Shown here in pieces: positions 35,460 through 43,013 of a stretch of DNA of 64,000 bases. The stretch is taken from contig NZ_CP051684.1 of the NCBI RefSeq assembly GCF_012849375.1, positions 434,001 through 498,000 on the forward strand. The letters run 5' to 3'. The stretch's first letter is position 1. The number at the start of each line of letters is the position of its first letter. The DNA is from Duganella dendranthematis. Its GTDB lineage: Bacteria > Pseudomonadota > Gammaproteobacteria > Burkholderiales > Burkholderiaceae_D. The notes below the pieces were generated by a model, which worked only from the letters and a program-made list of their open reading frames with translations, did no database searches and was not told where the DNA came from. The position numbers were made by a program, and so were the translations under genes.

Positions 35460-38400
35460 TTAAAACGGCGCGCCATCGATATGCAGGACCGCTGGCAGAC
35501 TGGTAATGGCGATCTGGCGGCCTTGCCATGTCACCGGCTGGCCGTTGAGGCTAGACGCAGCAGGAGCGGCAGGCCACGGCCAGGTGTAGATCAAGCCGCC
35601 GGGCGGCATCTTTGCCATCGCCGCAATGCGCAACGTGAGCTGCCCCCCTTGCCGCGCCAGCGTGTAGCTGAGCGGCCCATACGGCGTGCGCAGGCCTTGG
35701 AGGCCGACGCCGTCGCCGGCCAGCCATGCAGTCGGTACGCCCTCCGCCAGCAGCAGCGCGTGATCGGCTTCACGTTCGTAGGCGAAGGAATCGAGCGCGG
35801 CGCGAATGTAGTCCGACGAGATCCAGCCATGCGGCATGTCGCCGAGGAAGCGCGGCGCGCGCGCATCGCGGCCTACCACTTCGGCCCACTGGTTCCAGGC
35901 GCGGGGGCGCTGGTCGGCGTAGAAGTAGTCCAGCAGTTCCGTCGCGCGCTCGCGCCAGCCAAGACGAATGAAGGCGCTAACGTTACGCAGTTCATAGGGC
36001 GTATAGTCTTCCCAGGCTTTGCTGCCGTCGCGGCGCGCGCGGAAGAAGTCCCAGTATTTTTCGTAGGTTGCCTTGAGCATCGCAGCCGGCAGTTGCTGCT
36101 GCTCGCCGCCGGGCGTCAGTGCGATGGTGGAGGATGTCGGGTCGAAGTCGCCCAGCTCCGCCGCTCCGGGCAGGTAGTCGATGCCGTGCGCGCGGGTGCT
36201 GGCCTCCAGCGACGCGTAAAGGTCGTGACGGAATTCGTCGCGCTGTGCTGCCAGACGTTGTGCGGCGGCGGTATGACCGAGGACTGCGGCGACGTCGGCG
36301 GCGTCCTTGTAGCCACGCATGGCCCAGAAATCGTCCCAGTAGGAGTGCATCGGCTTTTCCGAGTAGCCTTCGTGACTGATCGAGGCGGGCATCAGGCCAA
36401 ATAGCGCTTCCCGGCCGGCGGCACGATTGGCGTCCATGCGCTCGGACTGGCGCAGCTTTTCCATGTAGTTTGCGGCAGCCTCGATGCGCGGCCAGGCGGC
36501 GGCCAATGCGGCTTTGTCCTGCGTGTAGCGATGCAGTTCAGCGGCCAGGAATATCAGTTCACCATGGCTGTCGTTTTCCGGCACCGGATCGGCGCCGCGC
36601 GAGTCCACGCAGCACGGCACCTTACCGTTATCGAACTGGTATGGCGCGTACCAGCGCAGATAGCTGGCGGCGGTTTCCGCCTGACCGAGACGCAGCAACG
36701 CCTCGGACATCATGGCGCCATCGCGTATCCAGGAGCGGCGGTAGGACCGGGTTCCTGGCTGCAGCGCGTCGCCTTCACGCGTCATCAGGATGTGGGCCAG
36801 CGAGGAGCGCAGCGTATCGGCCATGTGCTGGCCGGAGGCCGGCAGCGAGAGCTTGACCTGATTGAGTCTGGCGCGCCAGCCGGCGGCGACCTGCTCCTGC
36901 TGTCTGGTGAGCCAACCGGCTGGATCGCGCTGCGGCGCCAGCCTGGCGGGAGCCGGGCTGGCCGCTTCGCCCGCCATCGGTAACACGGCGCCCAGCACCA
37001 CGCTTCCGTGCGGTGGCAGCGTGACGTCATAGCTGAGCGCAGCGGAAGCCATGCCAACGTCATCGTGCAACGCCTGTCCGCTTGCCGGCGACGGGGCATT
37101 GCGCATTGCAGTCGCGCGCTCGGCTGGCAGCAAGCCCGCATCGAACGAAGCCAGCGCGATGCCGGCAGGCTGTGTAAGCGGATAGACCTTGCCGCTGCCG
37201 TTGATGGTAAGCGCCTTGCCGTCCCATTGCAGATCGGTGATCGCGCTATAGCCCCCAGGCGTGTTGAGAAACTGGCGCGGCGCGTTGACCTGGAACGGAC
37301 GCGCAGCTAGCACCAGCGTCAGTTTCTTCACCTTCGCGTCCAGATTGGTCAGCGTGTAACGCGCCAGCAGTTGCGACACTGCTGGGGTGCCGGCGGCAGC
37401 AGCGGTCACGCTCAGCGTCCATGACGGATGGCGCCACGTCACCGTCGGCACTGGCAGGTAACCGTCCTCCAGGCTTTGGCTGACTTCCACGTCGGCCCAG
37501 CTAAATAGTCGGTCACCATCGCGCACAAACGGCTCAAGCGAAAAGCCGCCCTGTTTCGCCTCCAGCGCGCCGTCTTCGGAAATCAGCGCACTGTGGTCGC
37601 CGCCGCCGTCGACGCCAACCAGCGTCCAGTAAGGCTGCTCGCCGCTGAAGCCGCGCGGATACAGGCCGCGTGCCGCGCTGGCGGCCACCGCCGACAGGAA
37701 CTGGTTCGGCGTGGCGCCGTAAGCCAGGTCTTTCAGTTCCACTTCCGCCAGCGCGTAGCCATCGGCATTTGCGGCGGGGCCGGCGTGCAGCGCCAGGCGG
37801 ATGTAGCGCGCCTCCGACTCCGGCAAGCGCAAGGCATCGTCGCCGCCGTTACCTTCTGCGACGCGACGTACCGTGCGCCACTGTTGGGCGTCGTCGGAAA
37901 GGGCTACATCATAGCGACTGGCATAACGGCGGCCTTGCCAGTGCAGCAGCAGGCCGCCGAATTCGCGCTGCGCGCCGAGGTCGATGACCAGCTGCTGCTC
38001 GCCGCCGGCACTGCGCCAGGCGCTGGCTGGGTTGCCGTCCAGGGCCAGCGCCGCACCACCGCGCGGCAATGCCGATGATGCGCGCGCCGTCGGCTGCGGC
38101 CACACAGCCGGCGTTGGCGGCAAAGCGCGAATCGTCAGCTGCCGCAAGTAGATCGAACCTTTGCCGCCGCCACTGCCGGCGCTGACGACGAATTCCAGCT
38201 TGTCGGCGTGGCTCAGGTTGCGATCTTTGGTCGGTCCCCAGGCGAATGCGATCTGGCGTTTCTTGACTCGCACCAGTTGCCATTGTTTGGGGAAGGCATA
38301 GTTTTGCTGCTGGAACCACCAGACGTTGTCGCCGCTGGCATCGGTCAGCTTGAACTCGAAATGGTTGGCCGGCGCGTCGGCCCGCACATAGAAAGAAATT

Positions 38401-38642
38401 TCGTAATTGTCCGGCAAATCGAGCGGCAGGCTGCGGCGCGCGAAGGCGTATCCTCCCTTGCCGGCGAAGTCGAAATCAAGCCGCAGGCCGCCGTCCGCGG
38501 CACTGGCGCGGGATTGCACGCCGTCGGAGGCCTGCGCCTGCCATGCTGCGATGTTGGAAAAATCGTCCAGCACGCGTGGCGACGCGGCCAGCGCGGCGCC
38601 CGCAGTCAGCATCAGGGCCAGGAATGCGCTCGGCATCTTCAT
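35460..38642 (-). CDS. Secreted discoidin-domain six-hairpin glycosidase-like protein, family uncertain
   Basis: The 1060-residue product has a signal peptide (about 1-20) and a jelly-roll domain like a carbohydrate-binding module (about 21-175). An F5/8-type discoidin (CBM32-like) domain follows (about 185-305, with ASSALPRGG, ALDGNPASAWRS, YIRLALHAG), then a beta-sandwich (about 310-590). The (alpha/alpha)6 barrel (about 600-970) carries SYRRSWIRDGAMMSEALLRLG, PENDSHGELIFLAAEL and SYWDDFWAMRG. Acidic candidates for catalysis are in WIRDG, NDSHGE and YWDD. I cannot assign a CAZy family. By context it is a periplasmic or surface enzyme trimming beta-glucan fragments. Its start overlaps the permease stop (ATGA). 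Confidence 0.85.
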   Translation of the reverse strand: MKMPSAFLALMLTAGAALAASPRVLDDFSNIAAWQAQASDGVQSRASAADGGLRLDFDFAGKGGYAFARRSLPLDLPDNYEISFYVRADAPANHFEFKLTDASGDNVWWFQQQNYAFPKQWQLVRVKKRQIAFAWGPTKDRNLSHADKLEFVVSAGSGGGKGSIYLRQLTIRALPPTPAVWPQPTARASSALPRGGAALALDGNPASAWRSAGGEQQLVIDLGAQREFGGLLLHWQGRRYASRYDVALSDDAQQWRTVRRVAEGNGGDDALRLPESEARYIRLALHAGPAANADGYALAEVELKDLAYGATPNQFLSAVAASAARGLYPRGFSGEQPYWTLVGVDGGGDHSALISEDGALEAKQGGFSLEPFVRDGDRLFSWADVEVSQSLEDGYLPVPTVTWRHPSWTLSVTAAAAGTPAVSQLLARYTLTNLDAKVKKLTLVLAARPFQVNAPRQFLNTPGGYSAITDLQWDGKALTINGSGKVYPLTQPAGIALASFDAGLLPAERATAMRNAPSPASGQALHDDVGMASAALSYDVTLPPHGSVVLGAVLPMAGEAASPAPARLAPQRDPAGWLTRQQEQVAAGWRARLNQVKLSLPASGQHMADTLRSSLAHILMTREGDALQPGTRSYRRSWIRDGAMMSEALLRLGQAETAASYLRWYAPYQFDNGKVPCCVDSRGADPVPENDSHGELIFLAAELHRYTQDKAALAAAWPRIEAAANYMEKLRQSERMDANRAAGREALFGLMPASISHEGYSEKPMHSYWDDFWAMRGYKDAADVAAVLGHTAAAQRLAAQRDEFRHDLYASLEASTRAHGIDYLPGAAELGDFDPTSSTIALTPGGEQQQLPAAMLKATYEKYWDFFRARRDGSKAWEDYTPYELRNVSAFIRLGWRERATELLDYFYADQRPRAWNQWAEVVGRDARAPRFLGDMPHGWISSDYIRAALDSFAYEREADHALLLAEGVPTAWLAGDGVGLQGLRTPYGPLSYTLARQGGQLTLRIAAMAKMPPGGLIYTWPWPAAPAASSLNGQPVTWQGRQIAITSLPAVLHIDGAPF

Positions 38643-39454
38643 CCCTTGACGCTCCCCACCAGCAGACCCTGGATGTAGTAGCGCTGCAGACCAAGGAACA
38701 ACAGCAGCACCGGCAGCACGGTCAGCACCGACCCGGCCATCATCAGTTCATTGTCCTGCACATGCTCGCGCGACAGCGATGCCAATGCCACCGGCAGCGT
38801 GTACAGCTCCTTGTCGGTCAACACGATCAAAGGCCACATGAAATCGTTCCAGGTGCCGAGGAAGGTGAAGATCCCCAGTGTGACCAGGATGGGCGTCAGC
38901 AGCGGCAGCACAATGATGCGGAAGATCTGGAACTCGCTGGCACCGTCCATGCGCGCCGCTTCCAGCAAGGCGTCCGGGATCGTCAACGCATACTGGCGCA
39001 CCAGGAAGATGCCGAAGATGCCCGCCATCGCCGGCACCAGCACCGCACCGTAGGTATTCACCAGTCCCATATATTTCAGCAGCAGGAACAGCGGCAGCAT
39101 CGCCACCTGGCTCGGAATCACCAGCGCCCCCAGCATCACCTTGAAGATCCGTTCGCGGCCCTGAAAGCGCAGCTTGGCGAACGCATAGCCGGCGCTGACG
39201 TTGAACAGCAGCGACAGCACCGTCGCCGCGCACGACAGCAGTACGCTGTTCAGCAGGTACTGGCCGATGCCGGCGTGGCTGAACAACTCGCGGTAGTTGA
39301 ACAGCGTTGGCGACTTTGGCAGAACCTGCAACGGAAATGCACTGGACTCGCCGGGCGTCATCAGCGACGACGACAACATCCACAGCAGCGGGAACAGCGT
39401 CAGCAAGCCCGCGACCAGCATCAGGCCATTGAGCAGCAAGGCACGCGGTTTCAT
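38639..39454 (-). CDS. ABC sugar importer permease, MalG type
   Basis: The 271-residue product has six predicted membrane helices and the permease EAA-loop (EAARMDGASEFQIFRIIVLPLLTP). It begins MKPRALLLNGLMLVAGLLTL, typical of MalG/LacG/UgpE proteins. GGGAGG supports the ATG at 39454, which overlaps the MalF-type stop (ATGA). It forms the inner-membrane channel with its partner permease for an oligosaccharide, most likely the beta-glucan fragments handled by the cluster. Confidence 0.95.
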   Translation of the reverse strand: MKPRALLLNGLMLVAGLLTLFPLLWMLSSSLMTPGESSAFPLQVLPKSPTLFNYRELFSHAGIGQYLLNSVLLSCAATVLSLLFNVSAGYAFAKLRFQGRERIFKVMLGALVIPSQVAMLPLFLLLKYMGLVNTYGAVLVPAMAGIFGIFLVRQYALTIPDALLEAARMDGASEFQIFRIIVLPLLTPILVTLGIFTFLGTWNDFMWPLIVLTDKELYTLPVALASLSREHVQDNELMMAGSVLTVLPVLLLFLGLQRYYIQGLLVGSVKG

Positions 39455-40326
39455 ACCTCGCCTCCCTTGGCAAAGCGCAGTTGCAGCAGCGTGACGCCGA
39501 ACATGATCGCAAACAGTACGAACGCCACCGCTGATGCGGCGCCCAGGTTCCACCATTTGAAGCCTTGCTCATACATGAAATACAGCACGCTGACGGTGCT
39601 CTGCACCGGCCCGCCCTGCGTCATCACATACGGTTCGGCGAACAGCTGGAAGTAGCCGGTCATGCTGAGGATGCTGACCATCAGCAGCGTCGGCCCGAGC
39701 ATCGGCCAGGTCACGAAGCGAAACTGCTGCCACGTGCCCGCGCCGTCCAGTCCTGCCGCCTCGTACAGATCCTCGGGAATGCTTTGCAGCCCGGCCAGGA
39801 AGATGATCATGTTGTAGCCGAAGTTCTTCCACACCGCGAACAGGATAATTGCCGGCATCGCCCACTGCGGATCATTGAGCCAGTCGATCGCCGGTATTCC
39901 CAGTTCTTGCAAGCCGTAGTTGATCATGCCGTAGCGGGTGTGCAGCAGGTAGCGCCAGATCACGGCCACCGCCACCAGCGAGGTCACCACCGGCGCGAAG
40001 AACGCGGTGCGGAACAGGCCCTTGAACCACGTCAGCCGCGAATGCAGCAGCAGCGCGGCGCCCAGCGAAGCGGCGATCGACAGCGGCACGCCGACCACCA
40101 CGAAATACAGCGTATTACCCAGCGCCTGCCAGAACAGCGGCGTTTGCAGCAGCTGGATGTAGTTGCGCAGGCCGACAAAGCGCAGGTTGCGCAGATCGGC
40201 CAGTGCGTAGATGTCGAAATCGGTCAGGCTCATGATCAGCGCAGCGAGCACCGGCAGGAAGAAGAACACGCTGATGACCAGCAGCGCAGGCGCGACGAAG
40301 CACCAGGCGGCACGTTGCGAATTCAT
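39451..40326 (-). CDS. ABC sugar importer permease, MalF type
   Basis: The 291-residue product has six membrane helices and an EAA-loop (EAAGLDGAGTWQQFRFVTWP) of the MalF/UgpA permease group. It begins directly with a membrane helix, without the extra N-terminal helices of E. coli MalF. Its start overlaps the binding-protein stop by 4 bases, and its stop overlaps the MalG-type start, giving a tightly coupled importer set. Confidence 0.95.
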   Translation of the reverse strand: MNSQRAAWCFVAPALLVISVFFFLPVLAALIMSLTDFDIYALADLRNLRFVGLRNYIQLLQTPLFWQALGNTLYFVVVGVPLSIAASLGAALLLHSRLTWFKGLFRTAFFAPVVTSLVAVAVIWRYLLHTRYGMINYGLQELGIPAIDWLNDPQWAMPAIILFAVWKNFGYNMIIFLAGLQSIPEDLYEAAGLDGAGTWQQFRFVTWPMLGPTLLMVSILSMTGYFQLFAEPYVMTQGGPVQSTVSVLYFMYEQGFKWWNLGAASAVAFVLFAIMFGVTLLQLRFAKGGEV

Positions 40327-41588
40327 CGCGCCTCCTTCCGCGCCAGCATCCAGCGGCGCTTTTCCAGTATGTGATCGGCCTTGGCGTCCAGCAGTTCAGC
40401 GGCCTGCGCGACGGTCAGTTCGCCATGCGTCACGCGTTCGGCCACCAGCCGCATTTCTGTGGCGATCTGCTCCCACTCCGGCACCTTGGGTGTTGGCCGC
40501 ACGCGCTCGAACTGCTGCGCAAAGGCGCGTGCGTAGACGTCTTGCGCCAGTTTGGGAAGGGTCCAGTTGCTGCGTCGCGGCGGCAGGTCGCCGGTCAGTT
40601 CATTGAAGCGCGCCATGCTGTCGGTACGCGACAGGTATTCGATCAATTGCCACGCTTCCGTCTTGTGGCGCGACGACGCCGCCAGCACCAGGCTGGAGCC
40701 GCCGGCCACCGAGGCAGCCGGTCCCGCTGGTCCTGGCAGGATGGCGGTCATCCACTTGTCCTGCTGCTCGGCCGGCAGCCGGCGTTTGAACTCGCCCATA
40801 TTCCAGGGGCCCGAGATGTAGAACGATACATAACCCATGCCGAATTCATGATAGACGTTGGTGATGCGGTTGAGCGGCGCCAGCTTCTGCGCGTACATGT
40901 CGGCATACAGCTGTAGGCTGCGCTGGAAGCCGGCGCTGCGGAAATTGCCATAGCGGTCGCCGTTACGCAGCAGCGGTTCGTCCTGCTGTAACGCCAGTGC
41001 CAGCAGCGGTTCGAATTCATCGCTCGGCAGCAGGATGGCGTAGTTGTCCGGACCGACCATGCGCTTGATGGCGGTCATCGCCTTCATCCACCCCGCCCAC
41101 GTTTGTGGCGGCGTGTTGAAGCCGGCGCGTTTCAGCATGTCCTGGCGGTAGAACATCACCCGCGTGTCCACGTACCACGGTAGTCCCCACAGCCTGCCGT
41201 TCACCACATTGGTGTCCCAGATGCCGGGGAAGTAGTCATCCTGCCTGACCACCGCCGATGCGGCGACATAGCCGTCCAGCGGCGCCAGTGCGTTCAGCAC
41301 TTCAAGCTCCGGTATCCAGGTATTCCCGAGTTGAAAAACATCCGGCATTACTTCGCCGGCAAAAGCGGTCAGCAGCTTCTCGTGGGCGGCGGTCCATGGC
41401 AGTTGCTGGACTTCGACACGCACACCGGGATGCGTGCGCTCGAATTCCGGAATCAGCGCCGTGACCACTTCGCCCTCGCGCCCCATGGCCCAGAACTTCA
41501 GCACCACGCCCTGCTCCTGCCGCTGCGAACAGGACGACAGCAGCGCGACCAGCGACAGCAACAGTGCGATGGAGACCAGTCGCGTCAT
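40323..41588 (-). CDS. ABC sugar importer solute-binding lipoprotein
   Basis: The 421-residue product (family 1 extracellular solute-binding) has a lipoprotein signal peptide with lipobox LSSC near residue 20. It then shows the usual two-lobe pattern (VVLKFWAMGREGEVV, then PDVFQLGNTWIPEL, then GLPWYVDTRVMFYR). It captures the oligosaccharide in the periplasm and passes it to the MalF/MalG-type permeases. A rather long helical C-terminal tail (about 375-421) carries an ELTVAQAAELLDAKADHIL segment. The ATG at 41588 overlaps the GH144-type stop (ATGA). Confidence 0.94.
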   Translation of the reverse strand: MTRLVSIALLLSLVALLSSCSQRQEQGVVLKFWAMGREGEVVTALIPEFERTHPGVRVEVQQLPWTAAHEKLLTAFAGEVMPDVFQLGNTWIPELEVLNALAPLDGYVAASAVVRQDDYFPGIWDTNVVNGRLWGLPWYVDTRVMFYRQDMLKRAGFNTPPQTWAGWMKAMTAIKRMVGPDNYAILLPSDEFEPLLALALQQDEPLLRNGDRYGNFRSAGFQRSLQLYADMYAQKLAPLNRITNVYHEFGMGYVSFYISGPWNMGEFKRRLPAEQQDKWMTAILPGPAGPAASVAGGSSLVLAASSRHKTEAWQLIEYLSRTDSMARFNELTGDLPPRRSNWTLPKLAQDVYARAFAQQFERVRPTPKVPEWEQIATEMRLVAERVTHGELTVAQAAELLDAKADHILEKRRWMLARKEAR

Positions 41589-43003
41589 TTTTCCAGCCAG
41601 CCGCCGGTGAAGCCGGCGCGTTGCAGTCCAAGGCGGATCGCCGGGTGCTTGCGCATGGCGCGCCATACCAGCTCGCTGCGGTAGTTCTCCGTCATGGCGA
41701 TGATCGGCCCCTGGTCGATGCCAAGGTAATCCTTGTCCACCCAGCCCTTGCCGGCCACCACCTGCCCTTGCGACACCGGCACGTTGTAGGTAAAGCTGGG
41801 ATTGAAGGCGTCGTAGAAGCCGTACTCGCCGTAGATGAAGTCTCCGTAGCGCTGCTTCATTTCCAGCACCGCAGGCACCACGATCTCCGGCGCGAACGGC
41901 AGTGACGCAGCGGCGGCGGTTGGCGCCAGCGTGCAGTCGTCATAGGCCTTCAGGCCACCGATGCCACGCGCCGAATAGGTGCGGAATGGCAGCTGCGTGC
42001 CGTTGTACTCCAGCACCTGGTCGACTGGACCGTCGCTGGCGGTGATCCCCCAGACGTTCTGGCCATAGCCCTTGCAGCGCAGCGGATTGGCCACCGCGTA
42101 AGCCTGCTGTGCGTATGTCGCGCGGCGGCTGTTTTCGAAGTAGTCGTAGCCGCGCGTCCGCATGTAGTCGTCGCGAATGCCGCGAAAATCAATCCACACA
42201 TGGCTGTACTGGTGCACGAACAGCGATGGAAAGCCAAGGTGTTCCTCGCCGCGCTGGCCTTGCAGGCTTTTGTCGTAGGTGCTGGTCCACGCTTTCCAGG
42301 CGTCCGGCTGTACCGGATGCGTCGGTGATCCCAGCGCCAGCACGTAAATCAGCATCGCTTCGTTATAGCCCTTCCAGTCGTAGCCGTGGAAGCCGGATTC
42401 CGGTTCCCATCCCAGTGCGATGGAGGGTTTGCGCGTCTGCGCCCAGGTCCAGTCGACCCGCTCATAGATCTCTTTCGCCAGCTTGCGAATTTCCTGTTCG
42501 CCGGCGTCGCTGCCGTCAAAATAGGATTCGCAGAACAGCGCCCCGGCCAGGAACAGTGCCGTGTCCACCGTCGACAGTTCCACCTTGTCGTTGTAGCGCA
42601 GGCCGGTCTTCATGTCGAGGAAGTGATAGAAGAAACCCTTGTAGCCGCTGGCGACGGTGCCTTTGCCATCGCCCTGCGGCGCGTTGCGGAAGAAGCGCAG
42701 CGTGGCCAGTACCCGGTCGCGCGCCTGCTGGCGCGTAATGTACCCGCGCTCGACGCCGATCGGATAGGCGGTCAGGCCGAAGCCCACCGCCGCCACGCTG
42801 GAAAAGGACGGCGTCGGATACCGGTCCGGAACCAGGCCATTGGCGGGATTGGTGGTATCCCAGAAAAAGCGGAAGGTGCGCTGTTGCAGGTCGTCGAACA
42901 CCGGCGGCAACGCTGTATCGCGCGCCGCCGCTGCTCCCGCGCCAGCCAGCGCGCAGGAAGCCAGCAACAGATTCAGGACGGTATGACGGGCGTGTGGTCG
43001 CAT
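41585..43003 (-). CDS. Secreted GH144-type glucanase (Pfam glycoamylase), probable endo-beta-1,2-glucanase
   Basis: The 472-residue product belongs to the bacterial glycoamylase (PF10091) group, which includes the GH144 endo-beta-1,2-glucanases. Visible stretches are QQRTFRFFWDTTNPANGLVP, GFFYHFLDMKTG, WEPESGFHGYDWKGYNEAML, FPSLFVHQYSHVWIDFRGI and YGEYGFYDAFNPSF. The signal peptide contains LLASC, which could be a lipobox (Cys near residue 17), so it may be an anchored lipoprotein. AAGGA precedes the ATG at 43003. It should cleave polymeric beta-1,2-glucan into oligosaccharides outside or in the periplasm. The linkage is inferred from family and from the GH94 partner. Confidence 0.85.
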   Translation of the reverse strand: MRPHARHTVLNLLLASCALAGAGAAAARDTALPPVFDDLQQRTFRFFWDTTNPANGLVPDRYPTPSFSSVAAVGFGLTAYPIGVERGYITRQQARDRVLATLRFFRNAPQGDGKGTVASGYKGFFYHFLDMKTGLRYNDKVELSTVDTALFLAGALFCESYFDGSDAGEQEIRKLAKEIYERVDWTWAQTRKPSIALGWEPESGFHGYDWKGYNEAMLIYVLALGSPTHPVQPDAWKAWTSTYDKSLQGQRGEEHLGFPSLFVHQYSHVWIDFRGIRDDYMRTRGYDYFENSRRATYAQQAYAVANPLRCKGYGQNVWGITASDGPVDQVLEYNGTQLPFRTYSARGIGGLKAYDDCTLAPTAAAASLPFAPEIVVPAVLEMKQRYGDFIYGEYGFYDAFNPSFTYNVPVSQGQVVAGKGWVDKDYLGIDQGPIIAMTENYRSELVWRAMRKHPAIRLGLQRAGFTGGWLEK

Positions 43004-43013
43004 GCGGCGGTCC

